A DNA stretch of 64,000 nt from Ischnura elegans (GCF_921293095.1 NC_060254.1:106664917-106728916); one strand, 5' to 3'. Counted from the first letter of the stretch, positions 1 to 12,324 are shown. The notes: a model not told the origin generated them from the sequence alone. Numbers and translations are program-made.

Positions 1-539
1 CCTAAGAACAGGACGATGTACTGAGTTCTGAGTGGGTAATTTGATACGAAAAAAAGTAAAACTTTGACCCGTTTGACAACCCTTTTTCCGTGAAGGATTA
101 CTTTTGCGCAAACACAAGCCATTGCCATGGAGTATTGAGGAGTCTCATTGCAGTATTTGCCTGCAGCTTAGATGTGAAAATGTGGGAGGATTTTAAACAC
201 CAAATGCGACCAACCCCCAATGGACGCCGAAGGGAAGACAGGGCAAGAAAGGTCCCATTGGCAGGCATTTTCAGGGCGGGTGGAGTGAAACATTTGAATC
301 TTCGGTTTAGAAGAGAAAACCTCACCACTACGATTAAAAATGAAGGCAGTGGACTTCTTAAGTTTCACTATTCACGTTTAACCGGCAGGGTTTTTGCAGA
401 AGCGGATTAGGTTGGGAAGCAAACAAAGAAGAAATCAGTAGAAGATGAATGATCCTGATGTGAGTTACGCATTTTGCATAACCTGGATATTTTAAAAAAG
501 AACTCCCCTATCCAAGAATTCATTCCATATGGCTAACTG
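1..539. other. No gene recognised
   Basis: I see no recognisable protein domain, RNA gene or terminal repeat here. Short open stretches on both strands look like chance. The 3' part may belong to the Penelope-like fragment that follows. Confidence 0.5.
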
Positions 540-1130
540 AAATTTCACACTAAGAGATATTTTTTCCAAGTAGGCGTCACCAAGATGTCGAATATCCTCG
601 TCAACACGAAAGACATCTGTGGAGGAGTATATCAAATTAAATGCAGCTGCGGTGAGTCCTACATCGGCCAAACATCACGAGCACTGAAATGCCGAGTCCA
701 AGAGCACAGAAGGGCAGTAAAAAATAGACATTTCACCCAGTCAGCGGTGGCGGAACACCAATGGAGTGGACCGACACACAATATTGATTTTGACAACGCC
801 TCTCTTCTGAACAAAGAAAGCCGCTACTACCCGATAATAATCAGGGAGGCAATTGAAATCGTCAAAACGACAAAGAACTTCAACCTTGAAGACGGCTACA
901 ATCTCGCCAGCGCGTGGAAAAGGGTCTTCAAAGATCCTGACCAATCAGGGCACACCTCGAGAAAAAAGGCGGCAAACGGGGTGTATATAAGATGAACAAA
1001 TTTCTGCATCAACACTTCAGTGGACCTGAGGAAACCAACTGGAATGTTGGCGAAATATCGTCCTACAAAATGGATAAACTCGGAAGAATACCCGGAAAAA
1101 CCAGCAGAATTTAAGAGATATTTTCTTTAG
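540..1130 (+). mobile_element. Penelope-like retroelement fragment with GIY-YIG endonuclease
   Basis: An open frame from 585 to 995 (136 residues) has the hallmarks of the GIY-YIG nuclease that ends Penelope-like polyproteins. It shows GVYQIKCSCG, then SYIGQTSR, then an Arg/His helix ending CRVQEHRRAVK, followed by a downstream Glu-containing segment (REAIEI) and a K-rich tail. The paired Cys residues in CSCG are usual for this branch. In the family the domain nicks target DNA to prime reverse transcription. The reverse transcriptase that should precede it is absent, so this is a 3'-end remnant. The ATG at 585 is only the first Met in the frame, not a true start. The following sequence to about 1130 resembles the non-coding tail. 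Family assignment is firm; the clade is not. Confidence 0.82.
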
Positions 1131-1636
1131 ATTTATGGGGATGGCTGTTTACGGGGTTATTTTGCGCGTACTTTCCAGTCAGTAACATTTGCCCATCATG
1201 TGATGGCGCTAGACATAGTAATAGATTGAATTTTTTAGCCAAACGGCTTCAATACATAATATTACCTCACCCCATCCTATGCGCAATGCAATAACAGATG
1301 CTTCTATGCGTCGTTGGTAGTATACCTTTCCATTGTGAGGGCGCGTGGATTTCCCCGACTGCACAGCGGCTCTCACTTGAGGGAAATTTGATCTGCCTCC
1401 GTGCAATCACTCCTCTGGCCTGTACGCGCGCAAACCCTTCGATCTCGATGTCGCTCGCTGGACGGGCCAATCCCCCAAATGCCTTTTCGTCACTCTCTCT
1501 TGGCTGCCTTAAGAATTGTTTGATCCGATCCGCGTCAAACCGGCACCGAAGGTTTTCACAGACAATTTGACGGCCAAGGGTAAACATAGGATGGTCCGAC
1601 TACAGTAAATGAAACACTTTTAACGACGATATATAA
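1131..1636. other. No gene recognised
   Basis: About 500 bases between the Penelope-like fragment and the 3' end of sHSP gene A. A stretch near 1300-1580 is less AT-rich and open in several frames, but I recognise no domain in it. Confidence 0.5.
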
Positions 1637-1642
1637 TTTATT
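1637..1642 (-). terminator. Poly(A) signal of sHSP gene A
   Basis: TTTATT on the plus strand reads AATAAA on the gene strand, about 150 nt beyond the stop codon at 1794-1796. It is the nearest canonical signal and a reasonable 3' end for gene A; the cleavage site is not determined. Confidence 0.55.
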
Positions 1643-1793
1643 CGCAAACAATTATTCCAAAACTTTCATACAAAACAATACAAAATATTTAATATACTGA
1701 TGTGTAAACGAGCTTCCTATAAAATAATCTTTGGGCAGGAACACAGCAATACTTTGAACAACATTGAAAACACAACACTTTAAGATCTGCAGT

Positions 1794-3516
1794 TCATTCT
1801 TTGGGCTTCTCAAATTCCACGAGGGCAGTTTGCGACTTTGGTTTCTCGGCCTTGTGCTCTTCGGTGTCGGGGTCGTTCTTCGGCGGCTCCTTGACGTTCT
1901 TCACGGCGGGAACACCGGTTGCGGTGATGGGCACGACGCGTACGCCCTCCTGTGCGGATTGAGCCTGAAATACCACACGAATCACGCTCAATGAATCTCG
2001 TAAAGAGATACAAATCAATGCGGGAGTTTCAATGCCCTTCGACAATCATAAATATATATATCCCTAAAATAACAAAATATTCTTCGAGACCAAATTCAAC
2101 CAATCAGAAAGAGCACATACTTTTAAATAATGACCCATATGAAAAACTTCATGTACTACCGACTTACTTGGCTAATTATCTTCATAGTGAAGCAAAAGGA
2201 TTGTGAAGAATGTGTCAGAGATAAAGGCGGAATCTCATCACAGTTATGAAATAGAATTCTTATTTTCAGAGCTTGTAGGAATTTCAGTGCAAGCACAACT
2301 TTGGTTTCACTACAGTAAAGTTCACCCAAGAAACAATTAAAAGTGATGATGACATCCGAGACGAAAGAATATCCGCAAAAGAGTATTTGCGTCATTTCTG
2401 GAACAAGAAATTGATTTAAAAGACGCTCAAGATTCATATTATGGAGATGGTACAATACATCTATATTGTTAGATAACATTTTCCATTGTGATGAAAATGG
2501 AAATAGTATGCCTTTAAGAATTTGATACAGATGAGAGTTTTGTAAAGCATCAAGTCTTGTCAGAATGTTATCGAACCAATTGAGCGAATTACAGCCTACA
2601 CCCCAAAATATTCACGAATAGTCAATGACTCAATGTTGTATGTAATGTGTGAAAACTATTTTCTATAAAAACGAAGCGTAACATATACCAACAGATTTAA
2701 AGTGAGATCAGCAAAGTTAAATTATATTCACATGATGACCATCAGTTTGAAGTTGTCACAGTGGTAATCACGGCTCGGAAGAAAGGAACAATACGGACTT
2801 CTAACCGCAAAATATGAGCAAATTCACTTGCCGTTGCAGCCTACACCCAAAAATATTCACGAATAGTCAATAACTCAATGTGTGCAAACTATTTTCTATA
2901 AAAAGGAAGCGTAAAAGAGACCAACAGATTTAAAGTGACTTCAGCAAAGTTAACTTATGTCCACATGATGACCATCAGTTTGAAGTTGTCCTAGTGGCAA
3001 TCACGGCTCGGAAGAAAAGGAACAATACGGACTTCTAACGGCAAAAGATGAGCAAATTCACTTGGCATTGAGTTTGCTTACTTTGGGTGCGGAGATGGTG
3101 AGGATTCCGTCGGAGGAGAGCGTGGAGGTGACGTTCTCGGGGAGGATTCCCTTGGGGAGGTCGTAGCGTCGGACGAAGTGCCTGGACACGAAGCCGTGCT
3201 CGTCTCGCTTCTCCTCGTGCTTCGCCTCCACCACCACTTGATCGCCCACCGTCTTCACGAAAATCTCCTCGGGCGCGAACTGCTGCACGTCGATGACAGC
3301 ATTGAACCCGTCCTTATCGAGTCGGACGCTGGACGTGCCGCTGTTCTGGGCGGCCAACAGCCTCCATGGACGGAGGTAGCCGGCGAGGGTGCGGTCCGTG
3401 ATGGGCTGAACCAAATCGCTCAACGCCAACCCGAGGCCGAAGTCTTGATCGAAGAGCATCGAAGGTGTTCGGCATTCGTACCAAGGATCAGCCAGAATAG
3501 ATCGAACCAGAGACAT
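1794..3516 (-). CDS. sHSP gene A (alpha-crystallin family, l(2)efl-like), two coding exons
   Basis: Predicted cytosolic small heat-shock protein, an ATP-independent holdase. Coding exon 1 is 3516-3082 (145 aa) and exon 2 is 1964-1794 (56 aa plus stop), total 201 aa. The intron starts GTAAGC at 3081 and ends TTTCAG at 1965, phase 0. The ACD spans about residues 66-145: LDKDG, the APEEI motif (81-85), and GFVSRHFVRRY with the conserved Arg pair (108-118). The I/V-x-I motif is VPI (156-158) in exon 2. After it comes an unusually long charged Lys/Glu/Pro tail (to 201), absent from the other copies. The ATG at 3516 follows directly on an intron acceptor (ccag), as in all copies. It is the most divergent member and the only one on the minus strand, so it probably predates the B-H expansion. 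Confidence 0.93.
2592..3066. repeat. Two-copy direct tandem repeat inside intron 2 of gene A
   Basis: A unit of about 245 bp is present twice head to tail (2592-2836 and 2837-3066). Both begin CAGCCTACACCC and run to GAGCAAATTCACTTG with only scattered differences. The second copy abuts the 5' splice-site region of coding exon 1, so the duplication arose at the exon-intron edge. Confidence 0.85.
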
Positions 3517-3879
3517 CTGGAAAAGATAAAACAGCGATTCGAATCTTCACATACCAAGTAAAGCAATACTGAATACCGTGGTACACACAATTACCACATG
3601 CCTTAATATTTTAAGTAGTAAGCAAGTAATACAAAATTGTTTTAAAAAAAGCAATAACACTGTAATTCAAAGTTAGCGAGGAGTTAATATTCCACAAAGT
3701 AAGAAGCAAGGACTATGCAACAAATTTAAGTCAAATAGAACGAAATATTTAGTCCTAGAGGTGACTCAATGGGTACTATGGTAAGTATTTACACTTCATA
3801 AATATATCGAAAGAGCTCCATACGAAATAAATGCCAAAATCACGGTTTTACCTTAAAAATAGTTTTCAAGAGTTCTTAC

Positions 3880-3990
3880 CTTAGCAAATTCAGTTTCACA
3901 AACAGTACGAGGGTCTCCTCAGGTCGTTTGGTCGGAGCAAACGCCACTTCTGTTCGCCTGCTCAATTCTTGATTTTTGCTTGATTCAATT
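3880..3990 (-). other. Non-coding first exon (5' UTR) of gene A
   Basis: The exon ends CTAAG at 3880, followed on the gene strand by the donor GTAAGAACT. The matching acceptor (TTTTCCAG) lies immediately before the ATG at 3516, giving an intron of 363 nt. The start near 3990 is inferred from TATA spacing only. Confidence 0.65.
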
Positions 3991-4017
3991 CAAATCTGCG
4001 AGCGCTGCAGCGTATGG

Positions 4018-4277
4018 GCGATATATATATCTTCCAACCGCTTCACGAGTTTGCCGACAGATCTCGCTGGCTAGTTTTTCGTGCCTCGATCGTTCGAGAG
4101 CCGTCGTCTGCTCCGCGCATGCGCACTCGCTGCCATCCGAAACTTCCCGAAAGCCTCCCCCTCCACTGGGCTATCGTCGAAACCCCCCCCTTCTCCGTCC
4201 GCCCAGTCCTCAAATACACTTTCATTCGAGTACTCTCTCGTCCGCTGCGATGCGATTGCCAAAGGAAATTTCTGGAA
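4018..4277 (-). promoter_or_regulatory. Heat-shock promoter of gene A: TATA box and two perfect HSEs
   Basis: A TATA run occupies 4020-4031, about 30 nt upstream of the inferred start on the minus strand. Two perfect three-unit heat-shock elements (GAAnnTTCnnGAA) lie upstream: GAA-AC-TTC-CC-GAA at 4139-4151 and GAA-AT-TTC-TG-GAA at 4265-4277. The HSEs are palindromic in form, so strand does not matter. This is the expected layout for HSF-driven induction. Confidence 0.8.
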
Positions 4278-4289
4278 GTGATCGTTATC

Positions 4290-6420
4290 ATTAATTCAGG
4301 AGACAAAGGCTGCTAATCTGGATGGAATATCATAATGCTATTCGCCGATATTACACCCGAAGTTGCAATAATATTGCGTATAGCAACCCAGATGCAATAC
4401 GATATTCAGAACGGATGTAATCCGTGTTTTTATTACACCGGAAGACGCAATTCTCAAAATAGCTATAGCGCCGTTGCAATTCATTATTCTGAACGGCGAA
4501 TTGTAGGGTTGCAATTATATTACCAACCCAGAAAACGTGCGCGCTGCGATGTTGAATTGATTTTCTGAGGTTAAAGTTACCTAATCACGTAATGACAAAT
4601 GGAATAATAGCCAAAAATAAAATTACATCTTCTTTATTTAAATTAAATAATCGTAGCATAAGTGATGAATATTTAACTAGTTAAGTAAATTGGGTAGAAA
4701 TTAACATTCGAGCTTAATGTGTGGAGCACAAGCTTGCTTTTTTTGCAAACTTGCAAGCAGAGTTTTTCTGAAGTAATGTCGCGGGAACGAGAGAAATGGA
4801 ATCCGTTGTCACTTTTTCATGGGTTGAGTGAGCACTATGTCTTGGATTCGAAGGCAAACAAATCTTGAAAACAGAATAAGCAAGAAAATATTTATTTTGG
4901 TTCAATTTGCACGCAAAAATATCAATTATGTTAAAAATTAAAATTAGTTCCAAGTTTTGTTGCAGAAAAATGAAGTTTTTGACATTTCCATGGGATGATT
5001 TGGACCAATTCTTCGGACGTTTTAGGATGCGAGTACAAGTGTACGACGCTTGATCATTTGCATGAGAGGAACTTTTGTTCCGTTGGAATCCACACGTAAG
5101 CCAAGCACCACCATAGACTAAATGGCATTGCAAATTGAAGTTATATGCTGTGCCCAGTTTTATCGAATTGTAGAAAGTAGAGTCCAAAATGAGTCTAAAA
5201 TACTTCAATCTTCAACTAATTTGATGACTGGGCAGTAAGAAGAATAATTGGAACATATGGAAAGAATGACAAAAAATTACTCCTGAAGAAACTTGAAGAA
5301 AATGACAAGAACGCCAGTCACTGCGTTTTACTGCGACTAAACCGGGAATTATTTCCACAGGAGAATATAATGAATATTTTCGAAATTGCATTAGCCCTTA
5401 ATAGAAACACCTAAGAACAGTGCCTGTAATAGTGGCCACAATAGCCTGAGCACCTTACTAGTAAACGAGTGAAAAACATCCGAACCAGCATTTGCTCGTG
5501 GTCGAGTCACTGAGTGTGTGAGAAATTCTACCAAATTAAATTCATCAAACTGATCTATACAGAAAAGACGCGGAAAACATTTTACCCTACAAAGGAGAAC
5601 CTTATGGAGGCATGATCTTAGTAATTATGATTTCCGCGAGCAATCAATTACTTTGTAAGAGAATATTTTAAGACGAGACAAATTATAGCGCTAAATAATA
5701 ATCGCAAATATCCCATAACTTCGGCATCAGAATACGTGTTACGAATCACGTGTGCAGAATACTAAGGACTTCGTTATTGATGACTTCAAGATGTTTAATT
5801 TTTTATGCGCGGAAGACGGCTGCCTTATTATTTTATTATATTATAACACACATAAATTTCATGCGGTGAAGTAACCACAAAAATGGTAAACGCGTCACGT
5901 AACAATATTATGCTCCTTATACATGTTCTGTTGGTTGTCACGAGGAGAAGAAAATTGCCGGTGAAACTTTAGTGTAGAATTGTTTACGAATGAGTGCATT
6001 ACCTCTGAGGCGCATAAAAAGCTTACTTGCGTGATGGGAATTAAAGGTACGCCGTTAGCAGCGATAGGAACCGATTTGAAAATAGCACCTAGTGATGAGG
6101 GGCCACTCTGACTCAGAGTCAACAGTATACTTTGAAGTGGTCCAGATGGGAAGGCCAAGGGCGAATAAAGTAAAGGAGTGATGACAATTGGAAGAGCAGA
6201 GCCGCCAGCCTAAGCAATAAAAGCAGACACTTTCAACCCTCAAAAGCATCATCAAGCATCACGCGATGACCGAAAATGCGCGATACAACTAAAATAAACA
6301 TCCAACGCTGCAGAGTAAGGATAATGACACTGCAATGATCTCAAATGCAATTACTCAGCCCGAGTTCACATTTTCCACTTTTTCCCGAGGAAAATTATTA
6401 CACCGCAAGCATAACGTATG
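4290..6420. other. Intergenic, no gene recognised
   Basis: About 2.1 kb of mostly AT-rich DNA. Between 4320 and 4570 there are several short inverted repeats (for example CGCCGTT and AACGGCG around 4471-4498), perhaps a decayed foldback element, but no ends can be set. A 164-codon open stretch on the minus strand (4714-5208) matches no family I know. Confidence 0.45.
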
Positions 6421-6560
6421 GTAATTATCTATTTTAATATTAATTATGGTAATAATAATAAAAATTGAAAAATATCAATTATTATTATTATTAATTGAAA
6501 TAGATAATAATAATTGAAATAAAAAATAATAATTGAAATTATAATTACCAAAATTATGAA
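6421..6560. repeat. AT-rich simple sequence (AAT/ATT runs)
   Basis: Low-complexity stretch of alternating TAAT, ATTATT and TTGAAAT blocks. Its halves are partly complementary (GGTAATAATAATA against TATTATTATTA), so it can fold. Confidence 0.7.
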
Positions 6561-6591
6561 AAATACATAATTAAAAACCCAAATTTATGGG

Positions 6592-7200
6592 ATGACAGAT
6601 GCAGAAAATATGGCCTCTGAGACAGCACATCACAAGTGGGTGCACGAACTTATCCCAAAAAGACTATCTGCACCGACACAATCAAATATGAAACATTATC
6701 GTTTCAAACTCATAGAAAATGCAGTTCCTTATTATAAATACAAACCTAAAACCATCCTTGAAAACAATCAAGATTTATTATGACTTAAAATTTAGGAACT
6801 ATTTATAGACTATTAAGATTTATTATGACCGATCCATTATCGCCGATAAAACAGTCCGTAGCAATAGACCTGATCTAGTAGTGCAAGATAAAATTCACAA
6901 TGAAACGTACTTGATAGACATTGCCGAACCTAATTCGCTTAACATCACGACAGCCTGCACCAACAAAATAGAAAAGTATGAATAACTTCAGGATGAAATT
7001 AAGAGATTATGGAAATCAGATAAAGTACACATAATGCCAATAATTAACTCTGCCACAGGAGTAGTACCTCATTCAATTCATCAAGGTCTTAATACTATTG
7101 GACTGCTGGAAACTTGTTCATTACAATACGAAAAGCAGCAATTTTAAATACATGTCGGATTGTCAGAAAATTTTCTAACACAGAGTAAAAACATGAGAGT
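6592..7200 (+). mobile_element. Non-LTR retrotransposon 3' fragment with restriction-like endonuclease (R2/R4/NeSL-type)
   Basis: Translations across this stretch, in shifting frames, give the C-terminal part of a site-specific-type LINE. It begins HHKWVHELIPKRL and YYKYKPKTILENNQ, then VRSNRPDLVVQDK and TYLIDIAEPNSLNITT, then a segment around WKSDKVHIMPIINSATGVV. The PD...D spacing (RPDL then LIDIAEP) matches the restriction-like endonuclease core that R2, R4 and NeSL-type elements carry after their reverse transcriptase. The frame is broken by stops at about 6781 and 6985, so it is a dead copy. The reverse transcriptase is missing. The clade within the group cannot be set from this piece. 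Confidence 0.7.
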
Positions 7201-8311
7201 GCTTGGTGATACCCGTACCTCGCCTAAAACCAGCAAAAATGCTGTAGAAAAAAAAAATAATAAAACATGGGCTTGACTCGATCAAATTGAGATTACTACA
7301 TATAATAAGATTTCCTTGAATTGATTCACACATTCAGCCACTCCAACGTATCGCGGCATATGTCCACATTCGCACCCACATAGCACTGTTGCGTGGAGCT
7401 GGAGGTTATACATTGCATGAGTGAGTAGTACAAGGAGTACTAGTGGAGTGGATGCAAATTATCTGCGCCTCCATTTGTGTCCTCAGTTTACCTCGAAAAA
7501 CTCGATATACCCTGAGAATTTCCAGATGACAATCTTAGTAAAAAATATAGTCTTGATCTTAGTAAATATAACTAGTAGAATATCTTAACTGTAAATCTTA
7601 GTAAATTTAATAAGTTTCGCATGAGTATGACATCACTAAATAGGCCGACCGGCCTGGAGGGATTTCCTTTCCATGGAATGTACTTATACCTATCACCTTA
7701 TACTGCAGCGCAATTTGCAAACTAACAGTCAAAATAGCTGTATTACTTACATTTTAATTTGTTATGACAGAATTTATTTGTATGTTCTAACATTGCGACT
7801 TTTTGCGTAAAGTTTAGGTGGACGCATTCCTATAATCAATGTCGTTTTTTGTCGCATTCCAGATCATATCAAGGCTTTATTTTTAATCTCATAAATGCGC
7901 TTTCCTGAACTTAAATAGCAGAACTAAGCAAGATAATAATTATTCCGTTGTTTTATTAAATGTTTGCTCAAGGAAAACATTTGAGAGATTGATTATTTGG
8001 AGCGGAAAAATTAATTTTAATGAATGCTCGAGCAATTATTGCGCAATCATTTCCATCCTGTACGTATGCTCCAATCACCAGCTCAATGGGACCGCGACCA
8101 GAAAAATTCTAGCATGGTAGGCACACAAGAAGTGTGTTTATTTGGTCGTCAAGGGGGGACGTGTGCACGCGGCACGTCTGGCAGTCGATGGACACGGGCC
8201 GATAACGAATGAAGGGAAGAGAACGAGATAAGGAATGCAGTGGAGAGGAGAGTGCGCCTTCCCTCCGTCATTTGTTTGGGCTCTCACTTTTCAGCGAAAA
8301 AGAGACGACGG
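7201..8311. other. No gene recognised
   Basis: The first part is AT-rich. From about 8020 the sequence becomes GC-richer and runs continuously into 10693 once the inserted hAT element is removed, so 8020-8311 plus 10693-10830 was one stretch before insertion. I recognise no product in it. Confidence 0.45.
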
Positions 8312-10684
8312 CAGTGGCGGCTTGCCCATAAGGACTCTCGGACGCCGCCCCTCCCAAATATTTGAAAAAGTAAAAATAAAATAAATATCCATTAATTTAT
8401 AATTATACATCTAATTAATCAGAGTGTTTTTTCAGTCGCATACATCGAAAGTGTTGGAAAAACACGAAAAGAAATAGCGCGAGAAGTTCGTATTTGTAGC
8501 CGTGGGGCGCTGGCCAGAACGTCCCAATCCATCCCCATGCAGTTATATGGAGAGTGGTAGTGGTGGGGGCCGCTGGTGCTATGACGCGTCTAACGTTGTG
8601 TCTTATGGAAGTCTTGGGACGTCGTCCGAAAATGCGCAGAGCGACGAGTGAGTTGACATCGCTGCGCAGGCCGGCGGGCGTATAATCTGGCGTCTACTTG
8701 GTGCTGCCACAGAAAAGGGACGTACGGAATCAGAATGGTCACTGTACTGGGTGTAGTTAAACGATTTTAATTTTTAATTACTGGTAGGTGTGGCTACAGA
8801 AAAGAAATTATCCCATTATGCTTGCGTTTTTTGGTGTTTGAATTCCGGAACACATAAAATCCAACCAGTTAAAGGCCGTATTGATGAAGGAAAACTATTC
8901 TCGAGTATTTGCCACAGTTCTATTATGATTACGAATTTCAAGAACCTTGGGGAAACTAATATTATAATGTTTAGGCCTGAACAATGTATTCATATCTTCC
9001 CGATGTTTAGAAATGCGGTACCTATTTTTCAGATAAATTTATCAAAAGACCTGCAGTATTAGGAAAAATCAGTTGACATTCCTCACTGATTTATAATTTA
9101 AGAAATAGGTGCGTGCGTGATAGGGTGAAGGATTGAACATGATTTAACCCGTAAAACGTGACTTTAAATGGAGTCATTCAATGAATGTCAAGAAGTTCCG
9201 CGTACAATGCACCTTTTGTGTGTAGATTCATCATTTTTCTAGCCGTCCTTGTTCTATTAGTTCACCTAATTCCTCAGCGGCAGAGCGGTACCTATCTGAC
9301 GGAAAATGTCCACTTAGGTCTGATTTAAGGTGCTTCGAAGAGTTCATATCAGTGCGGAGATCCTTACACCTCCTATCTGTGGCTCAGAGTCGTCTTCTTT
9401 TACGATCTAGAATTTATATTCTATTACATCATGGAAATGAATTCGAAGACATGGTTATTCCAAGTGCGACCCGTTGGCGTTTCGTGTGTTTACCACATAT
9501 GAATCTTAGACTCAAGGAGATGGTCCGTGACGTCATTTGTTTGCTTGAATGCCTTTGCTGACCTTAAATTCGTCCCTCAGCTGAATCAGCATTAGTGGAC
9601 CATGACTTCTATCTCCCTTGAGTCTTCCTTATAGTAACGGCAAGACTCTCGGAAAGAACGGAGTGAAATGAGTTCAGACATCATTTTTGAGGAGTTAACT
9701 GTGCTTAATTGCCGATTAAGAAATTTCTTAGTGCTGTGTGTACATTCAAGGAGACAATTTTGAATTAATCAACAGTGCTCGTTTTTGTTTTAGGGAAATA
9801 TAGGGAAAGATTGTCCCCAAATCTGTGTCCTAGCACCTTGTTATTTTTGGTCGTATTTTTCGTCGGCCCATTTTGTGTCGTCCCTTGTTTATTAAGTCCC
9901 TTGTTTATTTATTGACTAGTGCCCTTGCCATGTGTCCAATCGGAAAGAAATTGTTGTCTGGCGCTGATTTCAACGAACGTGTAATTGATCACTTTGCTGG
10001 ACAAAAGGAAAGAAGGATGGACTTCTGCAATATAACTAAAGGCATTTGAGCATTTCAGATTTTGTTAAAAATGTGTGAGAAATGTTTAATTATTGATTTT
10101 AAATCATACTGTATTCAAGAAGCAACGCGAACACCTCAATCAAAGTTTACATCTGCAATAGCAAAGCGCGCGCATTCTAGTAGTGTTTGTTGCCCAGTGG
10201 AAGTCAGTGACACTCCCCTCCCTCCTCAGGTGTTACAAGTGTCATTGCTACCTGAATCATTGCAAATGTTGTATAGATTTGACAAATAACGCATTATAAT
10301 TGCAAAACGAACAACATAAGTGTATTGCGGGCATATCCGCACGAAGAATTTAGGCGCTAAAACCTTAAGTTACGTATTTTCGTTTGTATTTGTAAAATAT
10401 CGCAGAAAATATATTTTTATTCTTCAAGATCATTGATCATTATAATCGAGAGTCCGGACTAAGCCGATCTGTATGACCGAAGGTCTACTGCATTTAATAT
10501 TTATTAATCAAGATTTATTAGGAAAACTAGGTATTTTTGTTGAAAAAAACGGAACATATGGCATCACAAAATTTTATTCCTTGATTGCCGTAAAAACTTA
10601 ATAAAATACACGAAATATTTAAAAAATTATGACCCCCCGGTGGAGTGCGCCCCCCCCCAGCATTCGACTCGCGAGCCGCCACTG
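8312..10684. mobile_element. hAT-type DNA transposon, 2.4 kb, non-autonomous, with perfect 8-bp target duplication
   Basis: The left end is CAGTGGCGGCTTGC and the right end GCGAGCCGCCACTG, which are inverted copies with one mismatch. The element is flanked by GACGACGG on both sides (8304-8311 and 10685-10692), a perfect 8-bp target-site duplication typical of hAT. Length is 2373 bp. No hAT transposase block (DDE signature, CxxH, dimerisation domain) is seen on either strand; the longest open stretches are under 95 codons. It is therefore likely non-autonomous and mobilised in trans. The perfect target duplication suggests a fairly young insertion. Confidence 0.88.
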
Positions 10685-10949
10685 GACGACGGCCAACCGA
10701 AGTTCATTCTAAATTCGCGAAAGTACTCATTTTCTCCATGGAAAGTCATACGAGTTCGAGTCCTGACGACAGAAATTATTTTTCCAGCTTGAAATTAATG
10801 AATGCTGGCTTGCGCTTCCGAAATTTTTGATGTGCCCAGAAACTGACTTTAAAGAGATCTCGCAATGTATTCACACTAATATTTTTTAAATTTAAATCTA
10901 AATATAAAGGAACAAAACTAATTCCACGTCGTCAGCAGGCAGTCCTTGT

Positions 10950-11850
10950 ATATAGTGAGTCATTTATGCTGGTGTTTTTACACCGCCACATTCGCTCCCG
11001 GCGACATACTGTAGGCCACCAAGTGCATTTTCAAAAGGCGATTCTCAACACAGGTCATAAACTGCCAACCCGACCTTGGTTTGGCGATCCAAAAGTACCG
11101 TTGATAGGAAAAAAGAATCACATCGCCGCTTTCGATGCGAGCTATTCTTGGGCTAATGTGACTGACACGCTGTCCGTCCCCTTGCTTTGGGAACTCCAAC
11201 AACATCCTTGGCAGACCCAGACCTACCCCACAGTCCGTCTACACCATATCAAGGTCATTTGCACTCTGGGGCTGCCCCTTCTACTGCCAATCAGGTGGAG
11301 GAAGGGGCAGCCGCGTCATTCATGGAAGAGGCCACAACTCACATCGCTCGAGATATACGTTGCGCACGAATGCAGTCATTCGTCAGGAGGCGGGGAGTCG
11401 TTGTCATCACGCCAAAAAAGACCAGAAAAAAATATTAAGTAGAATGCGGTCCGGTTGATCAATAAGCATAAGAGGCGATGGTCCACGTCTGATGCTTACG
11501 TACGCAACGAATTAACTTGGCGAAACTAGGTATTTGAAATTTCAAATGCAGCAATTCTATCGCAGTAATTTAAAATCATGTTACTTGGTCACTAGTTGAG
11601 GAAAGCTCAAATTCATCGCAAAATTAACGAGGGGCTAGGCATGTTGCTGTGTGTATGGAGAGACAATGAATCGAAAGTCTTATAAAATGCATGTCACAAT
11701 TAATGGTGCGATTGAAGTAACGTGTCATCGATTCCACGGTGCACTTCGTTGTTCCGTGTGATGCCTTGTTTACAGCAAAATGAGTAGGCGTTGCCACGGA
11801 GCCATCATATCACTTGACACTGCGCGGCGCAATTCACGTAAGGCTGTTTT
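10950..11850 (+). repeat. Dispersed repeat R1, copy a
   Basis: Longest uninterrupted copy of an unclassified repeat found five times in the window: here, 17844-19285 (inverted), 21755-22065 (inverted), 26690-27235 (inverted) and 32650-32990 (inverted). Shared blocks include a stretch near 11220-11300 with CAGTCCGTCTACACCAT and one near 11510-11535 with CTTGGCGAAACTAGG. A 158-codon open frame (10966-11442) is interrupted in the other copies, so the repeat is probably non-coding. I see no terminal repeats and cannot name its class. Confidence 0.75.
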
Positions 11851-12324
11851 TGTGTCCACAACGAGCTGACACCGTTCTATGCTCATCAAACAGTTATGGA
11901 AAAATTACAAATTCCAATAAATAGGGAAATACACAATCCATGTTACAAATTACCAAAGGTATAACCATCAAAGTTTACAATTCATTTACAGGCCACAAAA
12001 ACTAAAATAAAAATTAGGCACTCATACATATTCATGAGTAATATCGTCCCACCTGGACATGTTGACATAAAATGCATATCGAAGTTAGAAACCTTGTACA
12101 AATTTCATTTACGGTTAAATAGAAGCGAAAAAGAGTTTTTGTGAAGTAAAAGGAACAATCAATGCAATCGCTCACTTTAGTTATCACGGATTACGTTTGT
12201 CTTGGGCGCCTCAACGCTGCTTATTCCTCGTCTCATAAGCGCAAGACGAAATTTCAACTCCCATAAACTGCGTCTTTTCTGTGCTTAAGTCGGGCGAAAT
12301 ACTAGATGACATTGTAAATGAAAT
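11851..12324. other. No gene recognised
   Basis: AT-rich spacer between repeat R1 and the foldback cluster; nothing recognisable. Confidence 0.5.

Noticed and set aside
585-995. Host GIY-YIG nuclease gene
   Set aside because: Sequence pattern (CSCGESYIGQTSR, K-rich tail) and lack of upstream domains fit a Penelope-like element remnant.
4714-5208. 164-codon open frame on the minus strand
   Set aside because: No recognisable domain, no promoter, splice or neighbour support; composition is that of the AT-rich surroundings.
10966-11442. 158-codon open frame in repeat R1 copy a
   Set aside because: The frame is not kept in the other four copies, and no protein family is evident.
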